Assembly: GCA_948470475.1 (NCBI GenBank)
Contig: OX419346.1
Location: 2,709,231 to 2,773,230, forward strand
Direction: 5' to 3'
Length of the DNA stretch: 64,000 bases
From: Galaxea fascicularis
Taxonomy: Eukaryota; Cnidaria; Anthozoa; Scleractinia; Euphylliidae
Shown: positions 1 to 10,983 of the stretch, one piece after another
Position numbering within the stretch: the first letter of the stretch is position 1
How the letters are laid out: each line of letters begins with the position of its first letter
Translations under genes and position numbers: made by a program
The notes under the pieces: model-generated
What the model saw: only the letters and a program-made list of their open reading frames with translations
Told to the model about the DNA's origin: nothing
The model's database searches: none

Positions 1-16
1 CTTTCAGCCAAATTCC

Positions 17-77
17 AAATTTGACCCAAAACTGGCCAAAAGCATGGGTTAACCCCTTTGGGTTTTGGTCAAAATTT
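17..77. repeat. Imperfect inverted repeat (dyad) inside each monomer
   Basis: TTTGACC at 20-26 is the reverse complement of GGTCAAA at 67-73. Allowing one unpaired C at 27, the pairing continues inward: AAAAC at 28-32 with GTTTT at 62-66. This gives a 12-bp stem with a one-base bulge around a roughly 29-base loop. The loop holds the palindrome GGGTTAACCC. Outward, AAA (17-19) and ATTT (74-77) nearly extend the stem. In units with A19T (for example the one starting at 188) the outer arm becomes a perfect 10 bp, AATTTTGACC with GGTCAAAATT. The structure recurs in nearly every unit. Formation of a hairpin or cruciform in vivo is inference. Confidence 0.85.
46..55. repeat. Perfect 10-bp palindrome GGGTTAACCC
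   Basis: This perfect palindrome contains an HpaI site and lies near the centre of the larger inverted repeat of the monomer. It is conserved in most units. Exceptions group into families: TTAACTCC units (4.2, 6.8 and 8.3 kb), CGGTTATCCC units (55.9-59.6 kb), GGCTGTTAACC units (2.1, 6.2 and 9.2 kb), and the GGGTTTT units (32.4-35.6 kb) where it is lost altogether. It could be a protein dyad site or a cruciform tip; neither is shown. Confidence 0.9.
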
Positions 78-187
78 CAACTTTGCTGAAATCTTGCACA
101 CAGCTCAAATAAGAAGAGAAATAATGTTTTGGGAGTTTTTAGAATCATGTCAACATCATTTCTAGACTCCTCTTTGAACTAGGCACA

Positions 188-373
188 CTTTCAGCCAAAT
201 TCCAATTTTGACCCAAAACTGGCCAAAAGCATGGGTTAACCCCTTTGGGTTTTGGTCAAAATTCAACTTTGCTGAAATCTTGCACACAGCTCAAATAAGA
301 AGAGAAATAATGTTTTGGGAGTTTTTAGAAGCATTTCCACATCATTTCTAGACTCCTCTTTGAACTAGGCAAA
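188..373 (+). repeat. 186-bp monomer subfamily with A19T
   Basis: This unit lacks one T in the run after GGTCAAAA (AAAATTCAAC instead of AAAATTTCAAC), making it 186 bp. It also carries A19T (CCAATTTTGACC). The two changes occur together near 203/251, 3196/3248, 7306/7364, 11793/11850 and 12541/12598. The T deletion alone occurs in other units (for example near 631, 3626, 5120, 7740, 9421, 9981 and 12970), and A19T alone near 11046 and 13289. All lie in the first 13.4 kb and I noticed none later. The distribution marks a locally amplified lineage. Confidence 0.9.
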
Positions 374-1979
374 CTTTCAGCCAAATTCCAAATTTGACCC
401 AAAACTGGCCAAAAGCATGGGTTAACCCCTTTGGGTTTTGGTCAAAATTTCAACTTTGCTGAAATCTTGCACACAGCTCAAATAAGAAGAGAAATAATGT
501 TTTGGGAGTTTTTAGAAGCATTTCAACATCATTTCTAGACTCCTCTTTGAACTAGGCAAACTTTCAGCCAAATTCCAAATTTGACCCAAAACTGGCCAAA
601 AGCATGGGTTAACCCCTTTGGGTTTTGGTCAAAATTCAACTTTGCTGAAATCTTGCACACAGCTCAAATAAGAAGAGAAATAATGTTTTGGGAGTTTTTA
701 GAAGCATTTCAACATTATTTCTAGACTTCTCTTTGAACTAGGCAAACTTTCAGCCAAATTCCAAATTTGACCCAAAACTGGCCAAAAGCATGGGTTAACC
801 CCTTTGGGTTTTGGTCAAAATTTCAACTTTGCTGAAATCTTGCACACAGCTCAAATAAGAAGAGAAATAATGTTTTGGGAGTTTTTAGAAGCATTTCAAC
901 ATCATTTCTAGACTCCTCTTTGAACTAGGCACACTTTCAGCCAAATTCCAAATTTGACCCAAAACTGGCCAAAAGCATGGGTTAACCCCTTTGGGTTTTG
1001 GTCAAAATTTCAACTTTGCTGAAATCTTGCACACAGCTCAAATAAGAAGAGAAATAATGTTTTGGGAGTTTTTAGAAGCATTTCAACATCATTTCTAGAC
1101 TCCTCTTTGAACTAGGCACACTTTCAGCCAAATTCCAAATTTGACCCAAAACTGGCCAAAAGCATGGGTTAACCCCTTTGGGTTTTGGTCAAAATTTCAA
1201 CTTTGCTGAAATCTTGCACACAGCTCAAATAAGAAGAGAAATAATGTTTTGGGAGTTTTTAGAAGCATTTCAACATCATTTCTAGACTCCTCTTTGAACT
1301 AGGCACACTTTCAGCTAAATTCCAAATTTGACCCAAAACTGGCCAAAAGCATGGGTTAACCCCTTTGGGTTTTGGTCAAAATTTCAACTTTGCTGAAATC
1401 TTGCACACAGCTCAAATAAGAAGAGAAATGATGTTTTGGGAGTTTTTAGAAGCATTTCAACATCATTTCTAGACTCCTCTTTGAACTAGGCACACTTTCA
1501 GCCAAATTCCAAATTTGACCCAAAACTGGCCAAAAGCATGGGTTAACCCCTTTGGGTTTTGGTCAAAATTTCAACTTTGCTGAAATCTTGCACACAGCTC
1601 AAATAAGAAGAGAAATAATGTTTTGGGAGTTTTTAGAAGCATTTCAACATCATTTCTAGACTCCTCTTTGAACTAGGCACACTTTCACCCAAATTCCAAA
1701 TTTGACCCAAAACTGGCCAAAAGCATGGGTTAACCCCTTTGGGTTTTGGTCAAAATTTCAACTTTGCTGAAATCTTGCACACAGCTCAAATAAGAAGAGA
1801 AATAATGTTTTGGGAGTTTTTAGAAGCATTTCAACATCATTTCTAGACTCCTCTTTGAACTAGGCACACTTTCAGCCAAATTCCAAATTTGACCCAAAAC
1901 TGGCCAAAAGCATGGGTTAACCCCTTTGGGTTTTGGTCAAAATTTCAACTTTGCTGAAATCTTGCACACAGCTCAAATA

Positions 1980-4560
1980 AGAAGAGAAATGATGTTTTGG
2001 GAGTTTTTAGAAGCATTTCAACATCATTTCTAGACTCCTCTTTGAACTAGGCACACTTTCAGCCAAATTCCAAATTTGACCCAAAACTGGCCAAAAGCAT
2101 GGCTGTTAACCCCTTTGGGTTTTGGTCAAAATTTCAACTTTGCTGAAATCTTGCACACAGCTCAAATAAGAAGAGAAATAATGTTTTGGGAGTTTTTAGA
2201 AGCATTTCAACATCATTTCTAGACTCCTCTTTGAACTAGGCACACTTTCAGCCAAATTCCAAATTTGACCCAAAACTGGCCAAAAGCATGGGTTAACCCC
2301 TTTGGGTTTTGGTCAAAATTTCAACTTTGCTAAAATCTTGCACACAGCTCAAATAAGAAGAGAAATAATGTTTTGGGAGTTTTAAGAATCATTTCAACAT
2401 TATTTCTAGACTCCTCTTTGAACTAGGCAAACTTTCAGCCAAATTCCAAATTTGACCCAAAACTGGCCAAAAGCATGGGTTAACCCCTTTGGGTTTTGGT
2501 CAAAATTTCAACTTTGCTGAAATCTTGCACACAGCTCAAATAAGAAGAGAAATAATGTTTTGGGAGTTTTTAGAAGCATTTCAACATCATTTCTAGACTC
2601 CTCTTTGAACTAGGCAAACTTTCAGCCAAATTCCAAATTTGACCCAAAACTGGCCAAAAGCATGGGTTAACTAATTTGGGTTTTGGTCCAAATTTCAACT
2701 TTGCTGAAATCTTGCACACAGCTCAAATAAGAAGAGAAATAATGTTTTGGGAGTTTTTAGAAGCATTTCAACATCATTTCTAGACTCCTCTTCGAACTAG
2801 GCAAACTTTAAGCCAAATTCCAAATTTGACCCAAAACTGGCCAAAAGCATGGGTTAACCCCTTTGGGTTTTGGTCAAAATTTCAACTTTGCTGAAATCTT
2901 GCACACAGCTCAAATAAGAAGAGAAATAATGTTTTGGGAGTTTTTAGAAGCATTTCAACATCATTTCTAGACTCCTCTTTGAACTAGGCACACTTTCAGC
3001 CAAATTCCAAATTTGACCCAAAACTGGCCAAAAGCATGGGTTAACCCCTTTGGGTTTTGGTCAAAATTTCAACTTTGCTGAAATCTTGCACACAGCTCAA
3101 ATAAGAAGAGAAATAATGTTTTGGGAGTTTTTAGAATCATGTCAACATCATTTCTAGACTCCTCTTTGAACTAGGCACACTTTCAGCCAAATTCCAATTT
3201 TGACCCAAAACTGGCCAAAAGCATGGGTTAACCCCTTTGGGTTTTGGTCAAAATTCAACTTTGCTGAAATCTTGCACACAGCTCAAATAAGAAGAGAAAT
3301 AATGTTTTGGGAGTTTTTAGAAGCATTTCAACATCATTTCTAGACTCCTCTTTGAACTAGGCACACTTTCAGCCAAATTCCAAATTTGACCCAAAACTGG
3401 CCAAAAGCATGGGTTAACCCCTTTGGGTTTTGGTCAAAATTTCAACTTTGCTGAAATCTTGCACACAGCTCAAATAAGAAGAGAAATAATGTTTTGGGAG
3501 TTTTTAGAAGCATTTCAACATCATTTCTAGACTCCTCTTTGAACTAGGCACACTTTCAGCCAAATTCCAAATTTGACCCAAAACTGGCCAAAAGCATGGG
3601 TTAACCCCTTTGGGTTTTGGTCAAAATTCAACTTTGCTGAAATCTTGCACACAGCTCAAATAAGAAGAGAAATAATGTTTTGGGAGTTTTTAGAAGCATT
3701 TCAACATTATTTCTAGACTTCTCTTTAAACTAGGCAAACTTTCAGCCAAATTCCAAATTTGACCCAAAACTGGCCAAAAGCATGGGTTAACCCCTTTGGG
3801 TTTTGGTCAAAATTTCAACTTTGCTGAAATCTTGCACACAGCTCAAATAAGAAGAGAAATAATGTTTTGGGAGTTTTTAGAAGCATTTCAACATCATTTC
3901 TAGACTCCTCTTTGAACTAGGCACACTTTCAGCCAAATTCCAAATTTGACCCAAAACTGGCCAAAAGCATGGGTTAACCCCTTTGGGTTTTGGTCAAAAT
4001 TTCAACTTTGCTGAAATCTTGCACACAGCTCAAATAAGAAGAGAAATAATGTTTTGGGAGTTTTTAGAAGCATTTCAACATCATTTCTAGACTCCTCTTT
4101 GAACTAGGCAAACTTTCAGCCAAATTCCAAATTTGACCCAAAACTGGCCAAAAGCATGGGTTAACTCCTTTGGGTTTTGGTCCAAATTTCAACTTTGCTG
4201 AAATCTTGCACACAGCTCAAATAAGAAGAGAAATAATGTTTTGGGAGTTTTTAGAAGCATTTCAACATCATTTCTAGACTCCTCTTCGAACTAGGCAAAC
4301 TTTAAGCCAAATTCCAAATTTGACCCAAAACTGGCCAAAAGCATGGGTTAACCCCTTTGGGTTTTGGTCAAAATTTCAACTTTGCTGAAATCTTGCACAC
4401 AGCTCAAATAAGAAGAGAAATAATGTTTTGGGAGTTTTTAGAAGCATTTCAACATCATTTCTAGACTCCTCTTTGAACTAGGCACACTTTCAGCCAAATT
4501 CCAAATTTGACCCAAAACTGGCCAAAAGCATGGGTTAACCCCTTTGGGTTTTGGTCAAAA
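1980..4560 (+). repeat. Segmental duplication, copy 1 (spacing 4,113 bp)
   Basis: About 14 monomers here share an ordered series of rare markers with the block at about 6,093-8,673, all offset by 4,113 bp. The pairs are AAATGATG (1991/6104), CATGGCTGTTAAC (2098/6211), GCTAAAATC (2331/6444), TTTTAAGAATC, the GAATCATGTC unit (about 3133/7246), and CTCTTCGAAC with CTTTAAGCC (4287/8400). The offset is 22 monomers adjusted for 186-bp and 189-bp units. Private differences exist: TTAACTAATTT near 2669 against TTAACTCCTTT in copy 2, and several C/A swaps at unit position 186. The edges are approximate. Confidence 0.88.
2098..2112 (+). repeat. 189-bp monomer variant with 2-bp insertion
   Basis: CATGGCTGTTAAC replaces CATGGGTTAAC, adding 2 bp and interrupting the GGGTTAACCC palindrome. 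The same change is present at 6211 and, with an additional C-to-G change (TTAAGCCC), at 9204. The first two belong to the 4,113-bp duplication; the third shows a further copy of that unit downstream. Confidence 0.9.
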
Positions 4561-6092
4561 TTTCAACTTTGCTGAAATCTTGCACACAGCTCAAATAAGA
4601 AGAGAAATAATGTTTTGGGAGTTTTTAGAAGCATTTCAACATCATTTCTAGACTCCTCTTTGAACTAGGCAAACTTTCAGCCAAATTCCAAATTTGACCC
4701 AAAACTGGCCAAAAGCATGGGTTAACCCCTTTGGGTTTTGGTCAAAATTTCAACTTTGCTGAAATCTTGCACACAGCTCAAATAAGAAGAGAAATAATGT
4801 TTTGGGAGTTTTTAGAAGCATTTCAACATCATTTCTAGACTCCTCTTTGAACTAGGCAAACTTTCAGCCAAATTCCAAATTTGACCCAAAACTGGCCAAA
4901 AGCATGGGTTAACCCCTTTGGGTTTTGGTCAAAATTTCAACTTTGCTGAAATCTTGCACACAGCTCAAATAAGAAGAGAAATAATGTTTTGGGAGTTTTT
5001 AGAAGCATTTCAACATCATTTCTAGACTCCTCTTTAAAATAGGCACACTTTCAGCCAAATTCCAAATTTGACCCAAAACTGGCCAAAAGCATGGGTTAAC
5101 CCCTTTGGGTTTTGGTCAAAATTCAACTTTGCTGAAATCTTGCACACAGCTCAAATAAGAAGAGAAATAATGTTTTGGGAGTTTTTAGAAGCATTTCAAC
5201 ATTATTTCTAGACTTCTCTTTGAACTAGGCAAACTTTCAGCCAAATTCCAAATTTGACCCAAAACTGGCCAAAAGCATGGGTTAACCCCTTTGGGTTTTG
5301 GTCAAAATTTCAACTTTCCTGAAATCTTGCACACAGCTCAAATAAGAAGAGAAATAATGTTTTGGGAGTTTTTAGAAGCATTTCAACATCATTTCTAGAC
5401 TCCTCTTCGAACTAGGCAAACTTTAAGCCAAATTCCAAATTTGACCCAAAACTGGCCAAAAGCATGGGTTAACCCCTTTGGGTTTTGGTCAAAATTTCAA
5501 CTTTGCTGAAATCTTGCACACAGCTCAAATAAGAAGAGAAATAATGTTTTGGGAGTTTTTAGAAGCATTTCAACATCATTTCTAGACTCCTCTTTGAACT
5601 AGGCAAACTTTCAGCCAAATTCCAAATTTGACCCAAAACTGGCCAAAAGCATGGGTTAACCCCTTTGGGTTTTGGTCAAAATTTCAACGTTGCTGAAATC
5701 TTGCACACAGCTCAAACAAGAAGAGAAATAATTTTTTGGGAGTTTTTAGAAGCATTTTAACATCATTTCTAGACTCCTCTTTGAACTAGGCACACTTTTA
5801 GCCAAATTCCAAATTTGACCCAAAACTGGCCAAAAGCATGGGTTAACCCCTTTGGGTTTTGGTCAAAATTTCAACTTTGCTGAAATCTTGCACACAGCTC
5901 AAATAAGAAGAGAAATAATGTTTTGGGAGTTTTTAGAAGCATTTCAACATCATTTCTAGACTCCTCTTTGAACTAGGCACACTTTCAGCCAAATTCCAAA
6001 TTTGACCCAAAACTGGCCAAAAGCATGGGTTAACCCCTTTGGGTTTTGGTCAAAATTTCAACTTTGCTGAAATCTTGCACACAGCTCAAATA

Positions 6093-8673
6093 AGAAGAGA
6101 AATGATGTTTTGGGAGTTTTTAGAAGCATTTCAACATCATTTCTAGACTCCTCTTTGAACTAGGCACACTTTCAGCCAAATTCCAAATTTGACCCAAAAC
6201 TGGCCAAAAGCATGGCTGTTAACCCCTTTGGGTTTTGGTCAAAATTTCAACTTTGCTGAAATCTTGCACACAGCTCAAATAAGAAGAGAAATAATGTTTT
6301 GGGAGTTTTTAGAAGCATTTCAACATCATTTCTAGACTCCTCTTTGAACTAGGCACACTTTCAGCCAAATTCCAAATTTGACCCAAAACTGGCCAAAAGC
6401 ATGGGTTAACCCCTTTGGGTTTTGGTCAAAATTTCAACTTTGCTAAAATCTTGCACACAGCTCAAATAAGAAGAGAAATAATGTTTTGGGAGTTTTAAGA
6501 ATCATTTCAACATCATTTCTAGACTCCTCTTTGAACTAGGCAAACTTTCAGCCAAATTCCAAATTTGACCCAAAACTGGCCAAAAGCATGGGTTAACCCC
6601 TTTGGGTTTTGGTCAAAATTTCAACTTTGCTGAAATCTTGCACACAGCTCAAATAAGAAGAGAAATAATGTTTTGGGAGTTTTTAGAAGCATTTCAACAT
6701 CATTTCTAGACTCCTCTTTGAACTAGGCAAACTTTCAGCCAAATTCCAAATTTGACCCAAAACTGGCCAAAAGCATGGGTTAACTCCTTTGGGTTTTGGT
6801 CCAAATTTCAACTTTGCTGAAATCTTGCACACAGCTCAAATAAGAAGAGAAATAATGTTTTGGGAGTTTTTAGAAGCATTTCAACATCATTTCTAGACTC
6901 CTCTTCGAACTAGGCAAACTTTAAGCCAAATTCCAAATTTGACCCAAAACTGGCCAAAAGCATGGGTTAACCCCTTTGGGTTTTGGTCAAAATTTCAACT
7001 TTGCTGAAATCTTGCACACAGCTCAAATAAGAAGAGAAATAATGTTTTGGGAGTTTTTAGAAGCATTTCAACATCATTTCTAGACTCCTCTTTGAACTAG
7101 GCACACTTTCAGCCAAATTCCAAATTTGACCCAAAACTGGCCAAAAGCATGGGTTAACCCCTTTGGGTTTTGGTCAAAATTTCAACTTTGCTGAAATCTT
7201 GCACACAGCTCAAATAAGAAGAGAAATAATGTTTTGGGAGTTTTTAGAATCATGTCAACATCATTTCTAGACTCCTCTTTGAACTAGGCAAACTTTCAGC
7301 CAAATTCCAATTTTGACCCAAAACTGGCCAAAAGCATGGGTTAACCCCTTTGGGTTTTGGTCAAAATTCAACTTTGCTGAAATCTTGCACACAGCTCAAA
7401 TAAGAAGAGAAATAATGTTTTGGGAGTTTTTAGAAGCATTTCAACATCATTTCTAGACTCCTCTTTGAACTAGGCAAACTTTCAGCCAAATTCCAAATTT
7501 GACCCAAAACTGGCCAAAAGCATGGGTTAACCCCTTTGGGTTTTGGTCAAAATTTCAACTTTGCTGAAATCTTGCACACAGCTCAAATAAGAAGAGAAAT
7601 AATGTTTTGGGAGTTTTTAGAAGCATTTCAACATCATTTCTAGACTCCTCTTTGAACTAGGCACACTTTCAGCCAAATTCCAAATTTGACCCAAAACTGG
7701 CCAAAAGCATGGGTTAACCCCTTTGGGTTTTGGTCAAAATTCAACTTTGCTGAAATCTTGCACACAGCTCAAATAAGAAGAGAAATAATGTTTTGGGAGT
7801 TTTTAGAAGCATTTCAACATTATTTCTAGACTTCTCTTTGAACTAGGCAAACTTTCAGCCAAATTCCAAATTTGACCCAAAACTGGCCAAAAGCATGGGT
7901 TAACCCCTTTGGGTTTTGGTCAAAATTTCAACTTTGCTGAAATCTTGCACACAGCTCAAATAAGAAGAGAAATAATGTTTTGGGAGTTTTTAGAAGCATT
8001 TCAACATCATTTCTAGACTCCTCTTTGAACTAGGCAAACTTTCAGCCAAATTCCAAATTTGACCCAAAACTGGCCAAAAGCATGGGTTAACCCCTTTGGG
8101 TTTTGGTCAAAATTTCAACTTTGCTGAAATCTTGCACACAGCTCAAATAAGAAGAGAAATAATGTTTTGGGAGTTTTTAGAAGCATTTCAACATCATTTC
8201 TAGACTCCTCTTTGAACTAGGCACACTTTCAGCCAAATTCCAAATTTGACCCAAAACTGGCCAAAAGCATGGGTTAACTCCTTTGGGTTTTGGTCCAAAT
8301 TTCAACTTTGCTGAAATCTTGCACACAGCTCAAATAAGAAGAGAAATAATGTTTTGGGAGTTTTTAGAAGCATTTCAACATCATTTCTAGACTTCTCTTC
8401 GAACTAGGCAAACTTTAAGCCAAATTCCAAATTTGACCCAAAACTGGCCAAAAGCATGGGTTAACCCCTTTGGGTTTTGGTCAAAATTTCAACTTTGCTG
8501 AAATCTTGCACACAGCTCAAATAAGAAGAGAAATAATGTTTTGGGAGTTTTTAGAAGCATTTCAACATCATTTCTAGACTCCTCTTTGAACTAGGCACAC
8601 TTTCAGCCAAATTCCAAATTTGACCCAAAACTGGCCAAAAGCATGGGTTAACCCCTTTGGGTTTTGGTCAAAA
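6093..8673 (+). repeat. Segmental duplication, copy 2 (spacing 4,113 bp)
   Basis: This is the second copy of the block at about 1,980-4,560, with the same markers in the same order. The similarity starts after about 5.8-6.1 kb. Just upstream a unit with several unshared changes (CAACGTTGC, CTCAAACAAG, ATTTTTTGGG, GCATTTTAAC, about 5688-5760) has no match at the corresponding place in copy 1. The similarity ends near 8.67 kb, where this copy runs into another GCTAAAATC/TTTTAAGAATC unit (8686) that copy 1 lacks at that place. Confidence 0.87.
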
Positions 8674-10983
8674 TTTCAACTTTGCTAAAATCTTGCACAC
8701 AGCTCAAATAAGAAGAGAAATAATGTTTTGGGAGTTTTAAGAATCATTTCAACATTATTTCTAGACTCCTCTTTGAACTAGGCAAACTTTCAGCCAAATT
8801 CCAAATTTGACCCAAAACTGGCCAAAAGCATGGGTTAACCCCTTTGGGTTTTGGTCAAAATTTCAACTTTGCTGAAATCTTGCACACAGCTCAAATAAGA
8901 AGAGAAATAATGTTTTGGGAGTTTTTAGAAGCATTTCAACATCATTTCTAGACTCCTCTTTGAACTAGGCACACTTTCAGCCAAATTCCAAATTTGACCC
9001 AAAACTGGCCAATAACATGGGTTAACCCCTTTGGGTTTTGGTCAAAATTTCAACTTTGCTGAAATCTTGCACACAGCTCAAATAAGAAGAGAAATAATGT
9101 TTTGGGAGTTTTTAGAAGCATTTCAACATCATTTCTAGACTCCTCTTTGAACTAGGCACACTTTCAGCCAAATTCCAAATTTGACCCAAAACTGGCCAAA
9201 AGCATGGCTGTTAAGCCCTTTGGGTTTTGGTCAAAATTTCAACTTTGCTGAAATCTTGCACACAGCTCAAATAAGAAGAGAAATAATGTTTTGGGAGTTT
9301 TTAGAATCATGTCAACATCATTTCTAGACTCCTCTTTGAACTAGGCAAACTTTCAGCCAAATTCCAAATTTGACCCAAAACTGGCCAAAAGCATGGGTTA
9401 ACCCCTTTGGGTTTTGGTCAAAATTCAACTTTGCTGAAATCTTGCACACAGCTCAAATAAGAAGAGAAATAATGTTTTGGGAGTTTTTAGAAGCATTTGA
9501 ACATTATTTCTAGACTCCTCTTTGAACTAGGCAAACTTTCAGCCAAATTCCAAATTTGACCCAAAACTGGCCAAAAGCATGGGTTAACCCCTTTGGGTTT
9601 TGGTCAAAATTTCAACTTTGCTGAAATCTTGCACACAGCTCAAATAAGAAGAGAAATAATGTTTTGGGAGTTTTTAGAAGCATTTCAACATCATTTCTAG
9701 ACTCCTCTTTGAACTAGGCACACTTTCAGCCAAATTCCAAATTTGACCCAAAACTGGCCAATAACATGGGTTAACCCCTTTGGGTTTTGGTCAAAATTTC
9801 AACTTTGCTGAAATCTTGCACACAGCTCAAATAAGAAGAGAAATAATGTTTTGGGAGTTTTTAGAAGCATTTCAACATCATTTCTAGACTCCTCTTTGAA
9901 CTAGGCACACTTTCAGCCAAATTCCAAATTTGACCCAAAACTGGCCAAAAGCATGGGTTAACCCCTTTGGGTTTTGGTCAAAATTCAACTTTGCTGAAAT
10001 CTTGCACACAGCTCAAATAAGAAGAGAAATAATGTTTTGGGAGTTTTTAGAAGCATTTCAACATTATTTCTAGACTTCTCTTTGAACTAGGCAAACTTTC
10101 AGCCAAATTCCAAATTTGACCCAAAACTGGCCAAAAGCATGGGTTAACCCCTTTGGGTTTTGGTCAAAATTTCAACTTTGCTGAAATCTTGCACACAGCT
10201 CAAATAAGAAGAGAAATAATGTTTTGGGAGTTTTTAGAAGCATTTCAACATCATTTCTAGACTCCTCTTTGAACTAGGCACACTTTCAGCCAAATTCCAA
10301 ATTTGACCCAAAACTGGCCAAAAGCATGGGTTAACCCCTTTGGGTTTTGGTCAAAATTTCAACTTTGCTGAAATCTTGCACACAGCTCAAATAAGAAGAG
10401 AAATAATGTTTTGGGAGTTTTTAGAAGCATTTCAACATCATTTCTAGACTCCTCTTTGAACTAGGCAAACTTTCAGCCAAATTCCAAATTTGACCCAAAA
10501 CTGGCCAAAAGCATGGGTTAACCCCTTTGGGTTTTGGTCAAAATTTCAACTTTGCTGAAATCTTGCACACAGCTCAAATAAGAAGAGAAATAATGTTTTG
10601 GGAGTTTTTAGAAGCATTTCAACATCATTTCTAGACTCCTCTTTGAACTAGGCAAACTTTCAGCCAAATTCCAAATTTGACCCAAAACTGGCCAAAAGCA
10701 TGGGTTAACCCCTTTGGGTTTTGGTCAAAATTTCAACTTTGCTGAAATCTTGCACACAGCTCAAATAAGAAGAGAAATAATGTTTTGGGAGTTTTTAGAA
10801 GCATTTCAACATCATTTCTAGACTCCTCTTTGAACTAGGCACACTTTCAGCCAAATTCCAAATTTGACCCAAAACTGGCCAAAAGCATGGGTTAACCCCT
10901 TTGGGTTTTGGTCAAAATTTCAACTTTGCTGAAATCTTGCACACAGCTCAAATAAGAAGAGAAATAATGTTTTGGGAGTTTTT

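Larger units (their letters stand above)
8..77. other. Phased A/T tracts and CCAAA/TTTGG words in monomer
   Basis: A/T tracts are centred near unit positions 12, 19.5, 29.5, 39.5, 50.5, 58-64 and 74, so much of the first 80 bp is phased near the helical repeat. Such phasing usually gives intrinsic curvature. Four CCAAA words (8, 15, 26, 36) are followed by two TTTGG words (57, 64) on the same strand. This suggests the left half grew from short motifs that were then partly inverted. A second small element further on is CATTTC at 146-151 and again at 157-162, eleven bases apart. Confidence 0.75.
1..187 (+). repeat. Reference monomer (unit coordinates used here)
   Basis: The window happens to begin at CTTTCAGCC, so window positions 1-187 can serve as unit coordinates. 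This copy matches the consensus except for G145T and T149G (AGAATCATGT instead of AGAAGCATTT), a variant shared with a few other units in the first 13.3 kb. The unit has no CpG dinucleotide. It contains single TGGCCA (33-38), GTTAAC (48-53) and TCTAGA (161-166) hexamers, which would give a 187-bp ladder with MscI, HpaI or XbaI. Plus-strand stops fall in all three phases (22, 50, 87, 110, 122, 140, 163, 175, 180), as do minus-strand stops. The longest open stretch in a tandem array is therefore about 141 nt and no protein is encoded. The unit boundary chosen is arbitrary. Confidence 0.97.

Noticed and set aside
20..73. Nuclear-receptor half-sites or W-boxes (TGACC/GGTCA, TTGAC)
   Set aside because: Such short words occur by chance and here form the two arms of the dyad about 40 bp apart; nothing else suggests a regulatory element.
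140..165. Heat-shock-element-like GAA/TTC words and a TAGAA/TTCTA mini-dyad
   Set aside because: The spacing GAA-GCAT-TTC does not fit the nGAAnnTTCn pattern, and the 5-bp arms are too short to claim structure.
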